Assembly: GCF_900102795.1 (NCBI RefSeq)
Contig: NZ_FMWG01000009.1
Span: 1 to 64,000 of the forward strand
Direction of reading: 5' to 3'
Origin: Epibacterium ulvae
Lineage (GTDB): Bacteria > Pseudomonadota > Alphaproteobacteria > Rhodobacterales > Rhodobacteraceae
Length of the DNA stretch: 64,000 nucleotides
Positions 34,653 through 44,224 of this stretch are shown piece after piece. The notes beneath the pieces were generated by a model. It saw nothing but the letters and a program-made list of their open reading frames with translations. It ran no database searches and had not been told where the DNA came from. Within the stretch, counting starts at the first letter, position 1. Every line of letters starts with the position of its first letter. The position numbers were made by a program, and so were the translations under genes.

Positions 34653-36125
34653 TTAGACCGACATGCAGATGTATTTCATCTCCAGAAACTCTTCGATCCC
34701 GTGGTGGCTGCCCTCGCGGCCCAGACCGGATTGTTTGATGCCACCAAAGGGTGCCACTTCCGTTGAGATGAGACCGGTATTTACGCCAACAATACCATAT
34801 TCCAGTGCTTCGGCGACTTTATAAACCCGGCTTAGGTCTTTGGCATAAAAGTAGGAGGCCAAGCCAAAGATGGTGTCATTGGCAAGGGCGATGACCTCAT
34901 CTTCGTCCTCGAATTTGAACAAAGGCGCAAGAGGTCCAAAGGTCTCTTCGGTTGAGAACGCCATGTCTGTGGTGGCCCCTGTCACGATGGTTGGCTCAAA
35001 GAACGTGCCGCCCAGTTCGGAAGGATTGCCGCCCAAGATGATCTCGCCGCCTTTGGCTGTTGCGTCTGTCAGATGCGATTTGACTTTTTCCATTGCTTTG
35101 GCATTGATCAGAGGACCAAACACGGTACCGTCCTCAAAGCCATCGCCCACTTTCATATCTGCAACGCGTGCTTTCAGTTTCTCTGCAAAGGCATCATAGA
35201 CACCCGCCTGAACATAGATCCGGTTGGCACATACGCAGGTTTGGCCATTGTTGCGGAATTTGCACATGATTGCGCCTTCAACGGCGGCATCAAGATCTGC
35301 ATCATCAAAAACAATAAAAGGTGCGTTCCCGCCCAGCTCCATCGAGCATTTTTTGACCTGGCCCGCCGCTTGTTGCAGCAAAATACGCCCCACAGCTGTG
35401 GATCCCGTAAAGGTGATTTTGCGTACTGTGGGGTTTTCACAGAATTCTTTGCCGGTTTCGGATGCGTCGGATGTGGTTACAACGCTGAACACACCACTGG
35501 GCAGGCCAGCGCGTTCGGCGAGCACTGCAAGAGCTGTGGCAGAGAGCGGGGTCAGTTCCGCAGGCCGCGCAACAAAGGCGCACCCAGCAGCCAGCGCTGG
35601 GCCAGCTTTGCGGGTGATCATCGCATTTGGAAAGTTCCATGGGGTGATGGACGCAGCTACACCAATCGGCTGTTTGATCACTGTAATGCGTTTGTCGCGT
35701 TGGTGGCCTGGGATGGTTTCACCATAGATCCGTTTGGCTTCTTCAGCGAAATATTCAAGGAAGGACGCGCCATATGCAATCTCGCCACGCGACTCGGTAA
35801 GAGGTTTTCCCATTTCAGCAGTCAGGATCAGGGCCAGATCTTCTTGATTTTCCATAATCAAGTTGAACCAGTTACGCAGAACGGCACTGCGTTCTTTACC
35901 GGTCCAAGTCGCCCATTCTTTTTGTGCTGTTTCAGCGGATGCAATGGCCGCAGCCACGTCCGCGCGTGTGAGATCAGTCACCTGTGCAACCACATCGCCA
36001 CGTGCTGGATTGATCACATCGAATGTGTTTTGTGTGCTGATAAATTCACCGCCAACATAGGCACGTGTTTCAAGCAGGCTGGGATCTGCCAGCATGGATT
36101 TTAAGTCTGTGGTTGTATCAAGCAT
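34653..36125 (-). CDS. gabD: Succinate-semialdehyde dehydrogenase
   Basis: A 490-residue aldehyde dehydrogenase, the length of GabD. Motifs: ITPWNFPNAMITRKAGPALAAGC, VTFTGSTAVG-like KITFTGSTAVGRILL, the ELGGNAPFIVFDDADLD glutamate motif, RNNGQTCVCANRIYVQ with the catalytic Cys, and EETFGPLAPL. It oxidises succinate semialdehyde to succinate with NAD(P). Position ARPAE replaces the usual KPAE, so the Lys that often contacts NADP ribose is Arg here; this form seems common in relatives. Start at 36125 has GGAGA 6 bases upstream. It is isolated, with no gabT nearby. Confidence 0.93.
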   Translation of the reverse strand: MLDTTTDLKSMLADPSLLETRAYVGGEFISTQNTFDVINPARGDVVAQVTDLTRADVAAAIASAETAQKEWATWTGKERSAVLRNWFNLIMENQEDLALILTAEMGKPLTESRGEIAYGASFLEYFAEEAKRIYGETIPGHQRDKRITVIKQPIGVAASITPWNFPNAMITRKAGPALAAGCAFVARPAELTPLSATALAVLAERAGLPSGVFSVVTTSDASETGKEFCENPTVRKITFTGSTAVGRILLQQAAGQVKKCSMELGGNAPFIVFDDADLDAAVEGAIMCKFRNNGQTCVCANRIYVQAGVYDAFAEKLKARVADMKVGDGFEDGTVFGPLINAKAMEKVKSHLTDATAKGGEIILGGNPSELGGTFFEPTIVTGATTDMAFSTEETFGPLAPLFKFEDEDEVIALANDTIFGLASYFYAKDLSRVYKVAEALEYGIVGVNTGLISTEVAPFGGIKQSGLGREGSHHGIEEFLEMKYICMSV

Positions 36126-36557
36126 CGAGATTCTCCAAAGGCGTCTTGCGCCATCCAAAGCAGGTGCCGAACCCTATGTCGAGCGGATTGAATAAGTCCA
36201 GTTTTGAAGCCATTTGTTTCGAAGTGGTGAACAGGTGCCGAACCGACAAGAATGCATTGGCTTGCTGTTCTTATTACTGAAAGGTGAGAGGGGTTTGAGA
36301 CGACTGGGTGATACATTCCCCAATGGAAAAGACATCAATATCATAATTCGTCTTTGAATAACTCAAACAGCAGAACCATCGGTGATATGTTAAAGGGCTT
36401 CGCTGTGTTGATCTGCAATAGATTGCTGGATTGAGGCAGGAAAGACGATGACAGGCTTGACCCCTGGCAATTCTCTCTGCATCCACCACATAGACAAGGG
36501 CGCAGGTTGCTGATGGTATATGCGCGAGACGAGTAGGTCAGCGCGGAAAGGTTCCCG
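36126..36557. other. Non-coding stretch upstream of gabD and the DUF1523 gene
   Basis: About 430 bp between divergent genes with no supportable coding sequence. It should hold both promoters, but no clear boxes or palindromes were found. Confidence 0.45.
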
Positions 36558-37190
36558 ATGGGATATGTGAGATGGATTATTTTTCTGATGTTCTGGAGCG
36601 GGATTGCCGCTGTACTGCATTATACCCTGCCACAATATGATGTGGTACGGATCGTCAACACCTATGAAGAACGTATCGAGCTGAACGATTGGACAAGAGC
36701 ATTTTGGTCACGTCCAGATGCGCAAAGTGCTGCCGTGCAAAACCGTGATGTACAATTCATTCAGGCCGTGCGTCCAAATGGAGACGCAATCGTGTATCGT
36801 AACGAAGACACTGGATGGAGCTGGCCGCCTTATTTTAAGTTTGATACAGCGAATTTGTACACACAGGCCAATGATGCGATTTCAACCAAGGACGCGCCAG
36901 AATGGGTTGCGATCCGTCACTATGGCTGGCGCAGTCAGTTTTTAACGGTTTTCCCAAATGCCGTGTCGCTTTCAGATGTTGCTGCTCCAGAGGTGAAGCC
37001 GCGCAATTGGTTCAATATAATATTCTTGATCGGTTTCTCTGCCGTGGCCTGGGCTGTTTGGGTGCGGTGGCGTCGTTTTAGAATTCGCCGGGTGGAACCC
37101 ATTGTTGAACATATTGAAGACGATCTTTGGGCTGCAGGGAATGCACTTAGGGATAGGCGCAATCGCCTTCGGGAGTGGTTTCGGCGCTAA
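36558..37190 (+). CDS. DUF1523 family membrane protein
   Basis: A 210-residue protein with a transmembrane segment near the N-terminus (WIIFLMFWSGIAAVLHYTL) and a second near residues 155-172 (NIIFLIGFSAVAWAVWV), with a middle domain between them: YDVVRIVNTYEERIELNDWTRAFWS, DVQFIQAVRPNGDAIVYRNEDTGWSWPPYFKFDTANL. This is DUF1523-like; function unknown. The C-terminus is a highly basic coil. The start follows GGAAAGGTTCCCG. Confidence 0.85.
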   Translation: MGYVRWIIFLMFWSGIAAVLHYTLPQYDVVRIVNTYEERIELNDWTRAFWSRPDAQSAAVQNRDVQFIQAVRPNGDAIVYRNEDTGWSWPPYFKFDTANLYTQANDAISTKDAPEWVAIRHYGWRSQFLTVFPNAVSLSDVAAPEVKPRNWFNIIFLIGFSAVAWAVWVRWRRFRIRRVEPIVEHIEDDLWAAGNALRDRRNRLREWFRR

Positions 37191-37303
37191 AGCGTGCGGT
37201 GAAAGGGGAGAAGGTCCTAGTTCTCTATGCTGCAATACGGCTATTAATAAATCGGAGTGTTAAATTAATTTCGGCACAAGAGTTGCGGAGGCGAGGGGAC
37301 AAG

Positions 37304-37594
37304 ATGACAGTTAAAGTTGTCGCACTTACATCGGTGAATGAAGACAATATAGATGCGCTGACAACGTATATTGGGGTGACGTCACCTCTTTTGGAGCAAG
37401 TTGGTGCACGTATTGTTGAGCGTTATCAAATCGAAAAAACGGTCATTGGTGACGCACTTCCGCAAACGGTCACTGTGGTTGAATACCCTGATATGGCAGC
37501 CGTAGAACGAGTGTTTGAGGGCGCTGAATATACGGGGCTTCGTGAGGTCCGGGAGCGGGCTTTCACGCACTATCAAATCAGTATTGCGCGCTAA
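37304..37594 (+). CDS. DUF1330-like small protein
   Basis: A 96-residue protein of the ferredoxin-like fold type: KVVALTSVNEDNIDALTTYIGVTSPLLEQVGARIVERYQIEKTVIGDALPQTVTVVEYPDMAAVERVFEGAEYTGLREVRERAFTHYQISIA. It resembles DUF1330 members, in which the VVEYPD segment and the TGLR.R..AF strand are typical. Function unknown. The ATG at 37304 has GAGGGGAC upstream. It lies 113 bp after the DUF1523 gene and is convergent with the glycosyltransferase gene. Confidence 0.7.
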   Translation: MTVKVVALTSVNEDNIDALTTYIGVTSPLLEQVGARIVERYQIEKTVIGDALPQTVTVVEYPDMAAVERVFEGAEYTGLREVRERAFTHYQISIAR

Positions 37595-37602
37595 CTTTAT
37601 GC

Positions 37603-39180
37603 CTAATCCTTATAAAGGTCCGCGTTTTTAACGATCTCGCGGGCCTGTTGTTGTGAGAGGGGTAAAAATGCTGAAATCGCGTTCGCTTGTTCTTCGTGTG
37701 ATGCTGCTTCATCCACGATATAGATGTCTTTAAAACCTGAATCCCACAGCGCTTCTGCTTCGTGCCTTATGTCATTGCGCAGCGTTGGCAGCACTTGTGC
37801 AAAGCTGGCATCGGTCGTTTGCTCTCCTGCAAGGCCTGATCGCAAGGCATGACCTTTTAAGTATTCATCAGACATTTTACAGTGGATATGCAGTACGCGT
37901 GTTTTTGATCGATCTGCGAAAAAGTCTTTGATCAGATCCAATGCGTTTGGATCAATGCAGATTATCAGCTGGTGAGATTGAAAATGCTCAAACAACAAGC
38001 GCAATAGCGCGCGTCTGTGCCGTGTGCGTTTTGTCAGTGTTGTCTCTAATCCGCCAAGATCTGGCAAATTGGCGGCTTCTTCATCAAACAGATAGTCCAC
38101 GGCGGGAACTTTACTGACCTGCCGAAAATGCCGGACAAACCGCTTTGCGACGTGCCACTTTTTGCAACACACAACAAAAAGCTCGCGCTCGCGTCCTAAG
38201 GTGCTTTCGGTTTCCCAAAATCGTGGCGTGAAGCGATGGCCATTGCGTCCCTGTGTGGTCAAAAACTTATATAGATTTCTTCCTTCGTTTGAGAGTTTGA
38301 ACGAGACATCCTTACTCAAATATAACTTGCCTAACCGAAGTTTGAGATCCATCGCCTCGGGTGAGATTTTACGTGCAAAAATAAAATCTTGCGACAAGAG
38401 TAAGTCATAGTGATCATTGTAGAACGTCACTGGCATACCGTAGTCTGTGAACATCAAAAACGTCAACGTGCGAGGGTTTATTTCAGCTTCTGGAATAAGA
38501 TGGCGTACCAATGTCTGGAAAAACGTTTCATCAGGAATCCAGGTGGTTTTGAAAAACCGGATAAGATCTTGCCGTTCTTTCAGAAATGCCATCAAGGTTT
38601 CGATGGTACGTCGCCTTAAGCACCACCATTGACTGCCAATCTGCATTTGCAGCCCTGCCGGAATTTGGCGACGCAGCCCCAGTTTCTGTTGCAGGGTCAT
38701 GTTCGCGTAGAAAAGTGCTTTATGATTTCGTTCATTGAAGAAATGCCGATAGATCAACCGGCCTTCCTTCATGCCGGTCTTAATCCAGTCGCTTGTGAAA
38801 AAATCAAAGCTTTCAATAAAGTCCTGATCGTTGCGGTCGAGGAAATCATGCGCATATTGTGCCGTTTTAATGGGCATGCAGTCCCCGGACAGGATGTAGA
38901 AATGTGTTGCACGCGGGAATGTGGCAAGTGCTGCATCAAGTGTGTTCAACGTCGCCTGGATGAGCGACCACTCCCCCCAGCCACATTTGACGCGTTTTGT
39001 CGCGAGCGTGGCATGGGCATTGTTTCGGATACCCTGTTTAATAATGTCATAGTCGCGACGCGAGGCACGGGCATCAAAGTGGATGGCAATATAATCCCCG
39101 GCAGCGGTGAGCTGCTGTGCCTGCAGGACGATAGCTTCCGGGTCTTTGTGACAGAGCAGGATATACGCAATTTTTGCCAT
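37603..39180 (-). CDS. GT14-type glycosyltransferase (beta-1,6-N-acetylglucosaminyltransferase / core-2-like) with DUF5928-like extension
   Basis: A 525-residue protein. The N-terminal AKIAYILLCHKDPEAIVLQAQQL, HFDARA, VKCGWGEWSLIQATLNTLDAA, HFYILSGDCMPIKTA and IGSQWWCLRRRTIETL are the GT14/core-2 branching-enzyme motifs. The mid part TTWIPDETFFQTLVRHLIP is also typical. The last ~200 residues (LFVVCCKKWHVAKRFVRHF...) form an extra domain found in Rhodobacterales relatives. It probably adds GlcNAc or a similar sugar to an envelope or exopolysaccharide. Start at 39180 (MAKIA); the upstream TTG is less likely. It is divergent from a sulfotransferase. Confidence 0.85.
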   Translation of the reverse strand: MAKIAYILLCHKDPEAIVLQAQQLTAAGDYIAIHFDARASRRDYDIIKQGIRNNAHATLATKRVKCGWGEWSLIQATLNTLDAALATFPRATHFYILSGDCMPIKTAQYAHDFLDRNDQDFIESFDFFTSDWIKTGMKEGRLIYRHFFNERNHKALFYANMTLQQKLGLRRQIPAGLQMQIGSQWWCLRRRTIETLMAFLKERQDLIRFFKTTWIPDETFFQTLVRHLIPEAEINPRTLTFLMFTDYGMPVTFYNDHYDLLLSQDFIFARKISPEAMDLKLRLGKLYLSKDVSFKLSNEGRNLYKFLTTQGRNGHRFTPRFWETESTLGRERELFVVCCKKWHVAKRFVRHFRQVSKVPAVDYLFDEEAANLPDLGGLETTLTKRTRHRRALLRLLFEHFQSHQLIICIDPNALDLIKDFFADRSKTRVLHIHCKMSDEYLKGHALRSGLAGEQTTDASFAQVLPTLRNDIRHEAEALWDSGFKDIYIVDEAASHEEQANAISAFLPLSQQQAREIVKNADLYKD

Positions 39181-39317
39181 AGGTGGAGATTTCAAACCTG
39201 GATGATGGACAGCGCTAATGTCTTGAATACACCAGATTACAAGGAATTAAATCAAAAGACTGTTGTGTCGTATATGTGTCCTTTACAGTTGCGGTAAGGC
39301 AGCAAGAGGACGCTCTT

Positions 39318-40136
39318 ATGGGATTTCCCGGAATTTGGATGACCGAAAGTGAAAGTGTGGTGTACCGGGTGGTCCCGAAATGTGCCTGTTCAACAATTGG
39401 GCAGATCATGTATTATTCTGATCACGGTTCTTTTTTCGATGGCGATATCCATGATGCAACCGATGGCTTGCATAAATGGGCACAAGAACACAGTCAGGGC
39501 CCAATCACACGCAATGTGCAAGAACACCGTTCTTATGCGTTCACCTGTGTGCGCAATCCCTATACGCGTATTCTGAGTTCCTTTTTTGACAAAATCTGTG
39601 GCATTCAGCGCAATGGGCGGCGGTATCGTGGTAATCTTGTGCCCCGGTTGGCCTATGATTATGGGGTCGAAGTTGGCGGTGAAGACGGGCAAGAAGAGTT
39701 TGACCAAATTCAAAGCTTCCGCCGCTTCTTGCTTTTTGCGCGCGATACGATCAGGTTTCGTCGCCCAATGGATCCCGATATTCACTGGTCGGCAACCTCT
39801 GGCCATGTGTCTACATTCGTCCGCAATGGCGGCCGATATGATAAGATCATATGGACTGAGAAATTTGATGATGGCATGCAAGGCGTGTTGGATCAGATCA
39901 ACACGCCGCACTCTGTAGATCTAAAAGAGATTCCGCGCTTCAACGAAAGCGAAGGCCATGGACCAAAGCGATTGCATCCCGTTGAAGACTATTTTGACGA
40001 CCTCTCGATGCATCTGGTCTATGAGATCTACAAACGTGATTTTGAACTGTTCAAATATGATGTGGAAGATCCATCGAACAAGCAGCCAATTGGTGAAATC
40101 GATTTGGATGAAGTGCACGCCAAATTAGGTGATTAA
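39318..40136 (+). CDS. Sulfotransferase family protein
   Basis: A 272-residue sulfotransferase (family 2-like). The 5'-PSB loop region for PAPS is YRVVPKCACSTI near the N-terminus, and the 3'-phosphate region is CVRNPYTRILSSFFDKICGI. The rest (GHVSTFVRNGGRYDKIIWTEKFDDGMQGVLDQINTP...) fits the family. It probably transfers sulfate to a sugar. Divergent from the GT14-type gene, 137 bp apart, so they probably build a sulfated surface polysaccharide. Start at 39318 has AGAGGA 8 bases upstream. Confidence 0.88.
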   Translation: MGFPGIWMTESESVVYRVVPKCACSTIGQIMYYSDHGSFFDGDIHDATDGLHKWAQEHSQGPITRNVQEHRSYAFTCVRNPYTRILSSFFDKICGIQRNGRRYRGNLVPRLAYDYGVEVGGEDGQEEFDQIQSFRRFLLFARDTIRFRRPMDPDIHWSATSGHVSTFVRNGGRYDKIIWTEKFDDGMQGVLDQINTPHSVDLKEIPRFNESEGHGPKRLHPVEDYFDDLSMHLVYEIYKRDFELFKYDVEDPSNKQPIGEIDLDEVHAKLGD

Positions 40137-40393
40137 CGGATTTCCCCAAAAAGCATACTCTCTGAAACAGTAGGCTGAATGGCAATCGGCTATAGTGGTT
40201 CGTGCTATGCAGAACTTTTGCGTGTCGTCGAAACCGCGCCGCCAGAGGCGGCGCTTGGCCCAAGGCTGTATTGAGGATCGGCACAGCCGGTGGCCAGTGT
40301 AAGGAGCGGGAGAACTTGTTTCTTCCAGTATGTAGGGTTTTTTGTCAGGAACAGCGGCCCACCTGTAAAAAGGCAGGCCGCAGTCCTTCAGCG

Positions 40394-42226
40394 TTACACT
40401 TGGCGTACAGCGCCTTTTGCCGCTGAAGTTGCCAGTTTTGCATAGGCTTTGAGTGCGGTAGAAACTTTGCGCTTGCGCGGAGCTGCCGGTTCCCAACCTG
40501 CTTCATCTTGTGCAGCGCGACGGATCGCCAGCTCTTCTTCCGGGACCGCAAGGTGAATAGAGCGATTTGGGATGTCAATTTCAATTGTATCGCCCTGCTT
40601 TACCAGACCAATCAAACCGCCTTCTGCTGCTTCGGGAGACACATGCCCAATCGACAGACCTGAGGTGCCGCCTGAGAAACGGCCATCCGTCAAAAGAGCA
40701 CATTTTTTGCCCAACCCTTTGGATTTCAGGTAGGATGTTGGATACAGCATTTCCTGCATGCCGGGGCCACCACGGGGGCCTTCGTAGCGGATCACGACGA
40801 CGTCGCCTTCTTTGACCTTCCCAGTAAGAATATCATTCACCGCCTGATCTTGACTTTCACAGACATAGGCAGAGCCGGTAAAGGTCAGGTTGTTTGCGTC
40901 GACGCCTGCCGTTTTTACGATGCAGCCATCCAATGCAATGTTGCCAAACAAGACAGCCAGACCACCGTCTTGGCTAAATGCGTGGTCTCTTGACCGGATC
41001 ACGCCGCCTTCGCGGTCTACATCCAGCTCTTTATAGCGATTGGATTGGCTAAAGGCCTCTGTTGTCCGCACGCCGCCGGGAGCTGCTTTGAACAGGCTTT
41101 CAGCTTCGGGGTTATTTGCGACCTTGATGTCCCATTTGGCGATGGCCTCGCCCATGGATGCGGAATGCACAGTCGAACAGTCATTGTGTAACAGGCCTGC
41201 GCGCGACAGCTCTCCTAGAATGGAGAAGATACCGCCAGCGCGGTGCACGTCTTCCATGTGGACGTTTTCTGTATTGGGCGCAACTTTACAAAGGCATGGC
41301 ACCTCACGGCTGAGGCGATCCATATCTTTCATTGTGAAATTCACCTCGCCCTCATGGGCAATTGCCAGCAGGTGAAGGACTGTGTTGGTCGATCCACCCA
41401 TTGCGATATCCAGCGACATCGCGTTTTCAAACGCGGCAAAGGTCGCGATTTCGCGCGGCAGCAGGCCTTTTTCTTCGCCAACATAGTGGCGTTTGGTGAT
41501 ATCAACGATCTTACGGCCTGCCTCAAGGAAGAGATTTTTACGATCCGCATGTGTCGCAAGGGTCGACCCGTTTCCGGGCAGCGCAAGCCCGAGTGCTTCA
41601 GCAAGACAGTTCATCGAGTTGGCGGTGAACATGCCAGAACAGGAGCCACAGGTTGGGCACGCATTTTCTTCGATATGCTGCACCTGTTCGTCGGTGAATT
41701 TATCGTTTGCAGCGGCCACCATCGCATCGACAAGGTCGATCTTGGTCATATCCAGATCTTCAATGTCGATTTTACCCGCTTCCATCGGACCACCTGAGAC
41801 AAAGATCACAGGGATATTCAGGCGCATTGCAGCCATCAGCATGCCGGGGGTGATCTTGTCGCAGTTGGAAATGCAGACCATCGCGTCGGCGCAATGCGCA
41901 TTGACCATATACTCAACACTGTCTGCGATCACTTCGCGTGATGGCAGCGAATAGAGCATACCATCGTGTCCCATTGCGATTCCGTCATCGACGGCAATGG
42001 TGTTGAATTCTTTGGCAACACCACCCGCGGCTTCGACCTCACGCGCGACCATCTGGCCCAGGTCTTTCAGGTGGACGTGACCGGGGACAAACTGTGTGAA
42101 GGAATTGACGATCGCGATGATTGGTTTACCAAAATCATCGTCTGTCATGCCGGTGGCGCGCCATAGGCCGCGCGCACCCGCCATGTTACGGCCATGGGTG
42201 GAGGTTCTGGATCGGTACATTGGCAT
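40394..42226 (-). CDS. ilvD: Dihydroxy-acid dehydratase
   Basis: A 610-residue IlvD/EDD-family enzyme, the usual length. Cluster Cys122 lies in [13 protein letters not shown] and the second region is [18 protein letters not shown] (residues 190-207); [29 protein letters not shown] and [24 protein letters not shown] are also present. It dehydrates 2,3-dihydroxy-isovalerate and -methylvalerate in branched-chain amino-acid synthesis, using a [2Fe-2S] or [4Fe-4S] cluster. It stands alone in the window. Confidence 0.97.
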   Translation of the reverse strand: MPMYRSRTSTHGRNMAGARGLWRATGMTDDDFGKPIIAIVNSFTQFVPGHVHLKDLGQMVAREVEAAGGVAKEFNTIAVDDGIAMGHDGMLYSLPSREVIADSVEYMVNAHCADAMVCISNCDKITPGMLMAAMRLNIPVIFVSGGPMEAGKIDIEDLDMTKIDLVDAMVAAANDKFTDEQVQHIEENACPTCGSCSGMFTANSMNCLAEALGLALPGNGSTLATHADRKNLFLEAGRKIVDITKRHYVGEEKGLLPREIATFAAFENAMSLDIAMGGSTNTVLHLLAIAHEGEVNFTMKDMDRLSREVPCLCKVAPNTENVHMEDVHRAGGIFSILGELSRAGLLHNDCSTVHSASMGEAIAKWDIKVANNPEAESLFKAAPGGVRTTEAFSQSNRYKELDVDREGGVIRSRDHAFSQDGGLAVLFGNIALDGCIVKTAGVDANNLTFTGSAYVCESQDQAVNDILTGKVKEGDVVVIRYEGPRGGPGMQEMLYPTSYLKSKGLGKKCALLTDGRFSGGTSGLSIGHVSPEAAEGGLIGLVKQGDTIEIDIPNRSIHLAVPEEELAIRRAAQDEAGWEPAAPRKRKVSTALKAYAKLATSAAKGAVRQV

Positions 42227-42352
42227 GAAGCTGGTTCCCTTTATTTCTGGCCCACAGGGACACTATTCGCGCAATAAAGGCAATATCTGAGGGCGTATTT
42301 TGATCTATTGAGCCACGACGCAGGGGCGTGGTTTGTGTGGGGCGACGGTATT

Positions 42353-43534
42353 TCACGTCTTTTGTGGTATGGGGCGCAAGTGATTTGTACCGTGATAGAG
42401 AATCAACCCCGCCAAAAGGCCCCAGAATGCGGCTCCGATGTCCCAGAAACTTACACCGGATATGGTGATAAGAAACGTGATCAGCGCGGGCAAGCGCTCT
42501 TTGGTGTGCTGCAGGCTTTGAAACAAGCTGCTGCTGAAGGTGTTCAAAAGCGCAAGGCCTGCGATAATCGCGATCAGCGCAGGTGGCAGTGCGAGAACGA
42601 TGGCTACGACTGCAGCACCCCCGAGACCAACACAGATGTAAAACACACCTGCCAGAACGCTGGCGCGATATCGGGTGTTTGGATCTGTATCTGCCTCGGG
42701 TCCGGCACAGATGGATGCTGATATCGCGGCAAGGTTGAAAGCAAATCCACCAAAAGGTGCGAGACCTGCGGTGACAAGGCCCGTCACAATGAGGCTCATC
42801 GAGACGGGTGGTTTATAGCCAAATGACTGCTGCACAGCGATACCGGGAATATTTTGCGAGCACATCGTGACGATGTAGAGTGGGAGACCAAGACCGATCA
42901 TCGTTGCCAGCGAGAAGCTTGGGGTGATAAAGTCCGGTCTCTCCAAGGCCCAGCTGGTGTGCTCGGGGAGGACGGCTGTGTTGGAAAATGCTACATAGAC
43001 AAGTCCGAACAGGAGCGAAACAAAGATCGCAAGTTGGGGCTTCCATGAGGCTGTTACAACAAAGCTTGCGCCCATCGCCAACATTAGCATTGGTTCGGTT
43101 TGCAGGGTATTGAAACAGGCGAGGATAAACGGGAATAGAACACCCGCAAGTAATCCGTTTGCGAGGCTGCTGGGGATTAATTTGCTGAGAATTGCCATCA
43201 GCCCTGAAAGCCCTGTGAGGATCAAAAGAGCTGCACAAAGGATGAAAGCGCCGATGACTTCTGCGATTGGGGCACCTGCATAGGTCGCCGCCAACAGCGC
43301 AGCGCCCGGGGTGGACCAAGCTGCCAGTAAGGGCTGGCGCGCCCAAAATGACATAATAATACTGCATACGCCTGCGCCAATACCCAGAGCAAGCATCCAG
43401 TCGCTGATCTGACTTTGGCTGAGGTTGAGCGTGTCAAAAAGCTGAAAAAGTACAGCGATTGAACCGGTATAGCCAACAAGCAGTGCAACAGCCCCGCTGG
43501 AAATATGGGATGATTTGACTGAAGTGAAAAACAT
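42353..43534 (-). CDS. BenE-family benzoate/H+ symporter-like transporter
   Basis: A 393-residue membrane protein with about 11-12 hydrophobic segments. BenE features: LLAAWSTPGAALLAATYAG, ANGLLAGVLFPFILACF, APFGGFAFNLAAISASICAGPEADTDPNTRYRASVLAGVFYICVG and LPPALIAIIAGLALLNTFSSSL. These are close to E. coli YdcO/BenE; the true substrate is unknown (benzoate, or another aromatic or heterocyclic acid). Start MFFTSVKSSH at 43534. It is divergent from an XRE-cupin regulator, with two related operators between them. Confidence 0.9.
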   Translation of the reverse strand: MFFTSVKSSHISSGAVALLVGYTGSIAVLFQLFDTLNLSQSQISDWMLALGIGAGVCSIIMSFWARQPLLAAWSTPGAALLAATYAGAPIAEVIGAFILCAALLILTGLSGLMAILSKLIPSSLANGLLAGVLFPFILACFNTLQTEPMLMLAMGASFVVTASWKPQLAIFVSLLFGLVYVAFSNTAVLPEHTSWALERPDFITPSFSLATMIGLGLPLYIVTMCSQNIPGIAVQQSFGYKPPVSMSLIVTGLVTAGLAPFGGFAFNLAAISASICAGPEADTDPNTRYRASVLAGVFYICVGLGGAAVVAIVLALPPALIAIIAGLALLNTFSSSLFQSLQHTKERLPALITFLITISGVSFWDIGAAFWGLLAGLILYHGTNHLRPIPQKT

Positions 43535-43565
43535 AGGGCTTTCTCTTAGGCCTGTTGGCCGGTAT

Positions 43566-43585
43566 GTGTCCGCTATAACGCACGG
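43566..43585. promoter_or_regulatory. Second, weaker copy of the palindromic operator
   Basis: GTGTCCGCTATAACGCACGG matches the downstream 20-bp palindrome at 15 of 20 positions (counted by eye), keeping the CGCTATA centre. Its centre is 39 bp from the other copy and 32-51 bp upstream of the benE start, so it is well placed to control benE. Confidence 0.55.
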
Positions 43586-43604
43586 CTTGCAGGGGACGAT
43601 AAGT

Positions 43605-43624
43605 TTGTGCGCTATAGCGCACAA
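43605..43624. promoter_or_regulatory. Perfect palindromic operator between benE-like and XRE-cupin genes
   Basis: TTGTGCGCTATAGCGCACAA is a perfect 20-bp inverted repeat, 21 bases upstream of the regulator start codon. It is the likely binding site of the XRE-cupin protein, giving autoregulation and control of benE. Confidence 0.75.
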
Positions 43625-43645
43625 GAGTTATTTGAGGCCTGAGCC

Positions 43646-44167
43646 ATGAATCCCGCTGCAATTTCAGAGAATTTACGTCAGATCCGTGCGGATGCTGGGC
43701 TAAGTTTGAGCAAAGCTGCAGAAATCACGGACGTGAGCAAAGCCATGCTTGGGCAAATTGAACGCGGCGAATCAAGCCCGACGATTGCGACGCTCTGGAA
43801 GATTGCCAAAGGGTTTCAACAGCCTTTGACAGCTTTATTGCAGGACCGTTTGTCAAACATAGTGCCGCAAACCGTAGAGTTCCCAGGCAGTATCGCGGTG
43901 CAAATTGTGTTCCCCTTTGATCCCTCGCTTGGCGCAGAGACGTTTCGCATTTCATTGCTGCCTGGGCAATCGCATCAGTCCTCACCACATGCGCACGGAG
44001 TAACCGAAGAGGTCTATGTTTTAGAGGGTCCGATGGAAGTGTTACGAGACGAAGAATGGGTTTTGTTGCAACAAGGGCAGGGGCTGCGTTTTCGGGCTGA
44101 TCAACCGCATGGATATCGTGCGGGATCAGGTGGCGCCGCCTTTTTGAATATGCATCACTATCGTTGA
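43646..44167 (+). CDS. XRE-cupin transcriptional regulator
   Basis: A 173-residue protein: an XRE/HTH_3 DNA-binding domain (residues about 8-62, LRQIRADAGLSLSKAAEITDVSKAMLGQIERGESSPTIATLWKIAKGF) followed by a cupin domain (LLPGQSHQSSPHAHGVTEEVYVLEGPMEVLRDEEWVLLQQGQGLRFRADQPHGYRAG), where His residues and the Glu can bind a metal and ligand. Such proteins sense small metabolites. It begins 21 bp after a perfect palindrome and 111 bp from the divergent BenE-like gene, and is followed 57 bp later by an EamA transporter. Confidence 0.93.
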   Translation: MNPAAISENLRQIRADAGLSLSKAAEITDVSKAMLGQIERGESSPTIATLWKIAKGFQQPLTALLQDRLSNIVPQTVEFPGSIAVQIVFPFDPSLGAETFRISLLPGQSHQSSPHAHGVTEEVYVLEGPMEVLRDEEWVLLQQGQGLRFRADQPHGYRAGSGGAAFLNMHHYR

Positions 44168-44224
44168 GGCGTGTCTGTGGCGGAGAACGCTGCTACCGGT
44201 TTGACCTAATTCAAAGGATAAAAG

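Noticed and set aside
35073-36104. Long open frame antisense to gabD (343 residues)
   Set aside because: It shadows the gabD coding sequence and shows a Cys/Phe-rich, non-protein-like composition.
40137-40393. Gap between the sulfotransferase and ilvD
   Set aside because: A GC-rich stem near 40360-40385 has G-T pairs and no T-run, so a terminator could not be supported.
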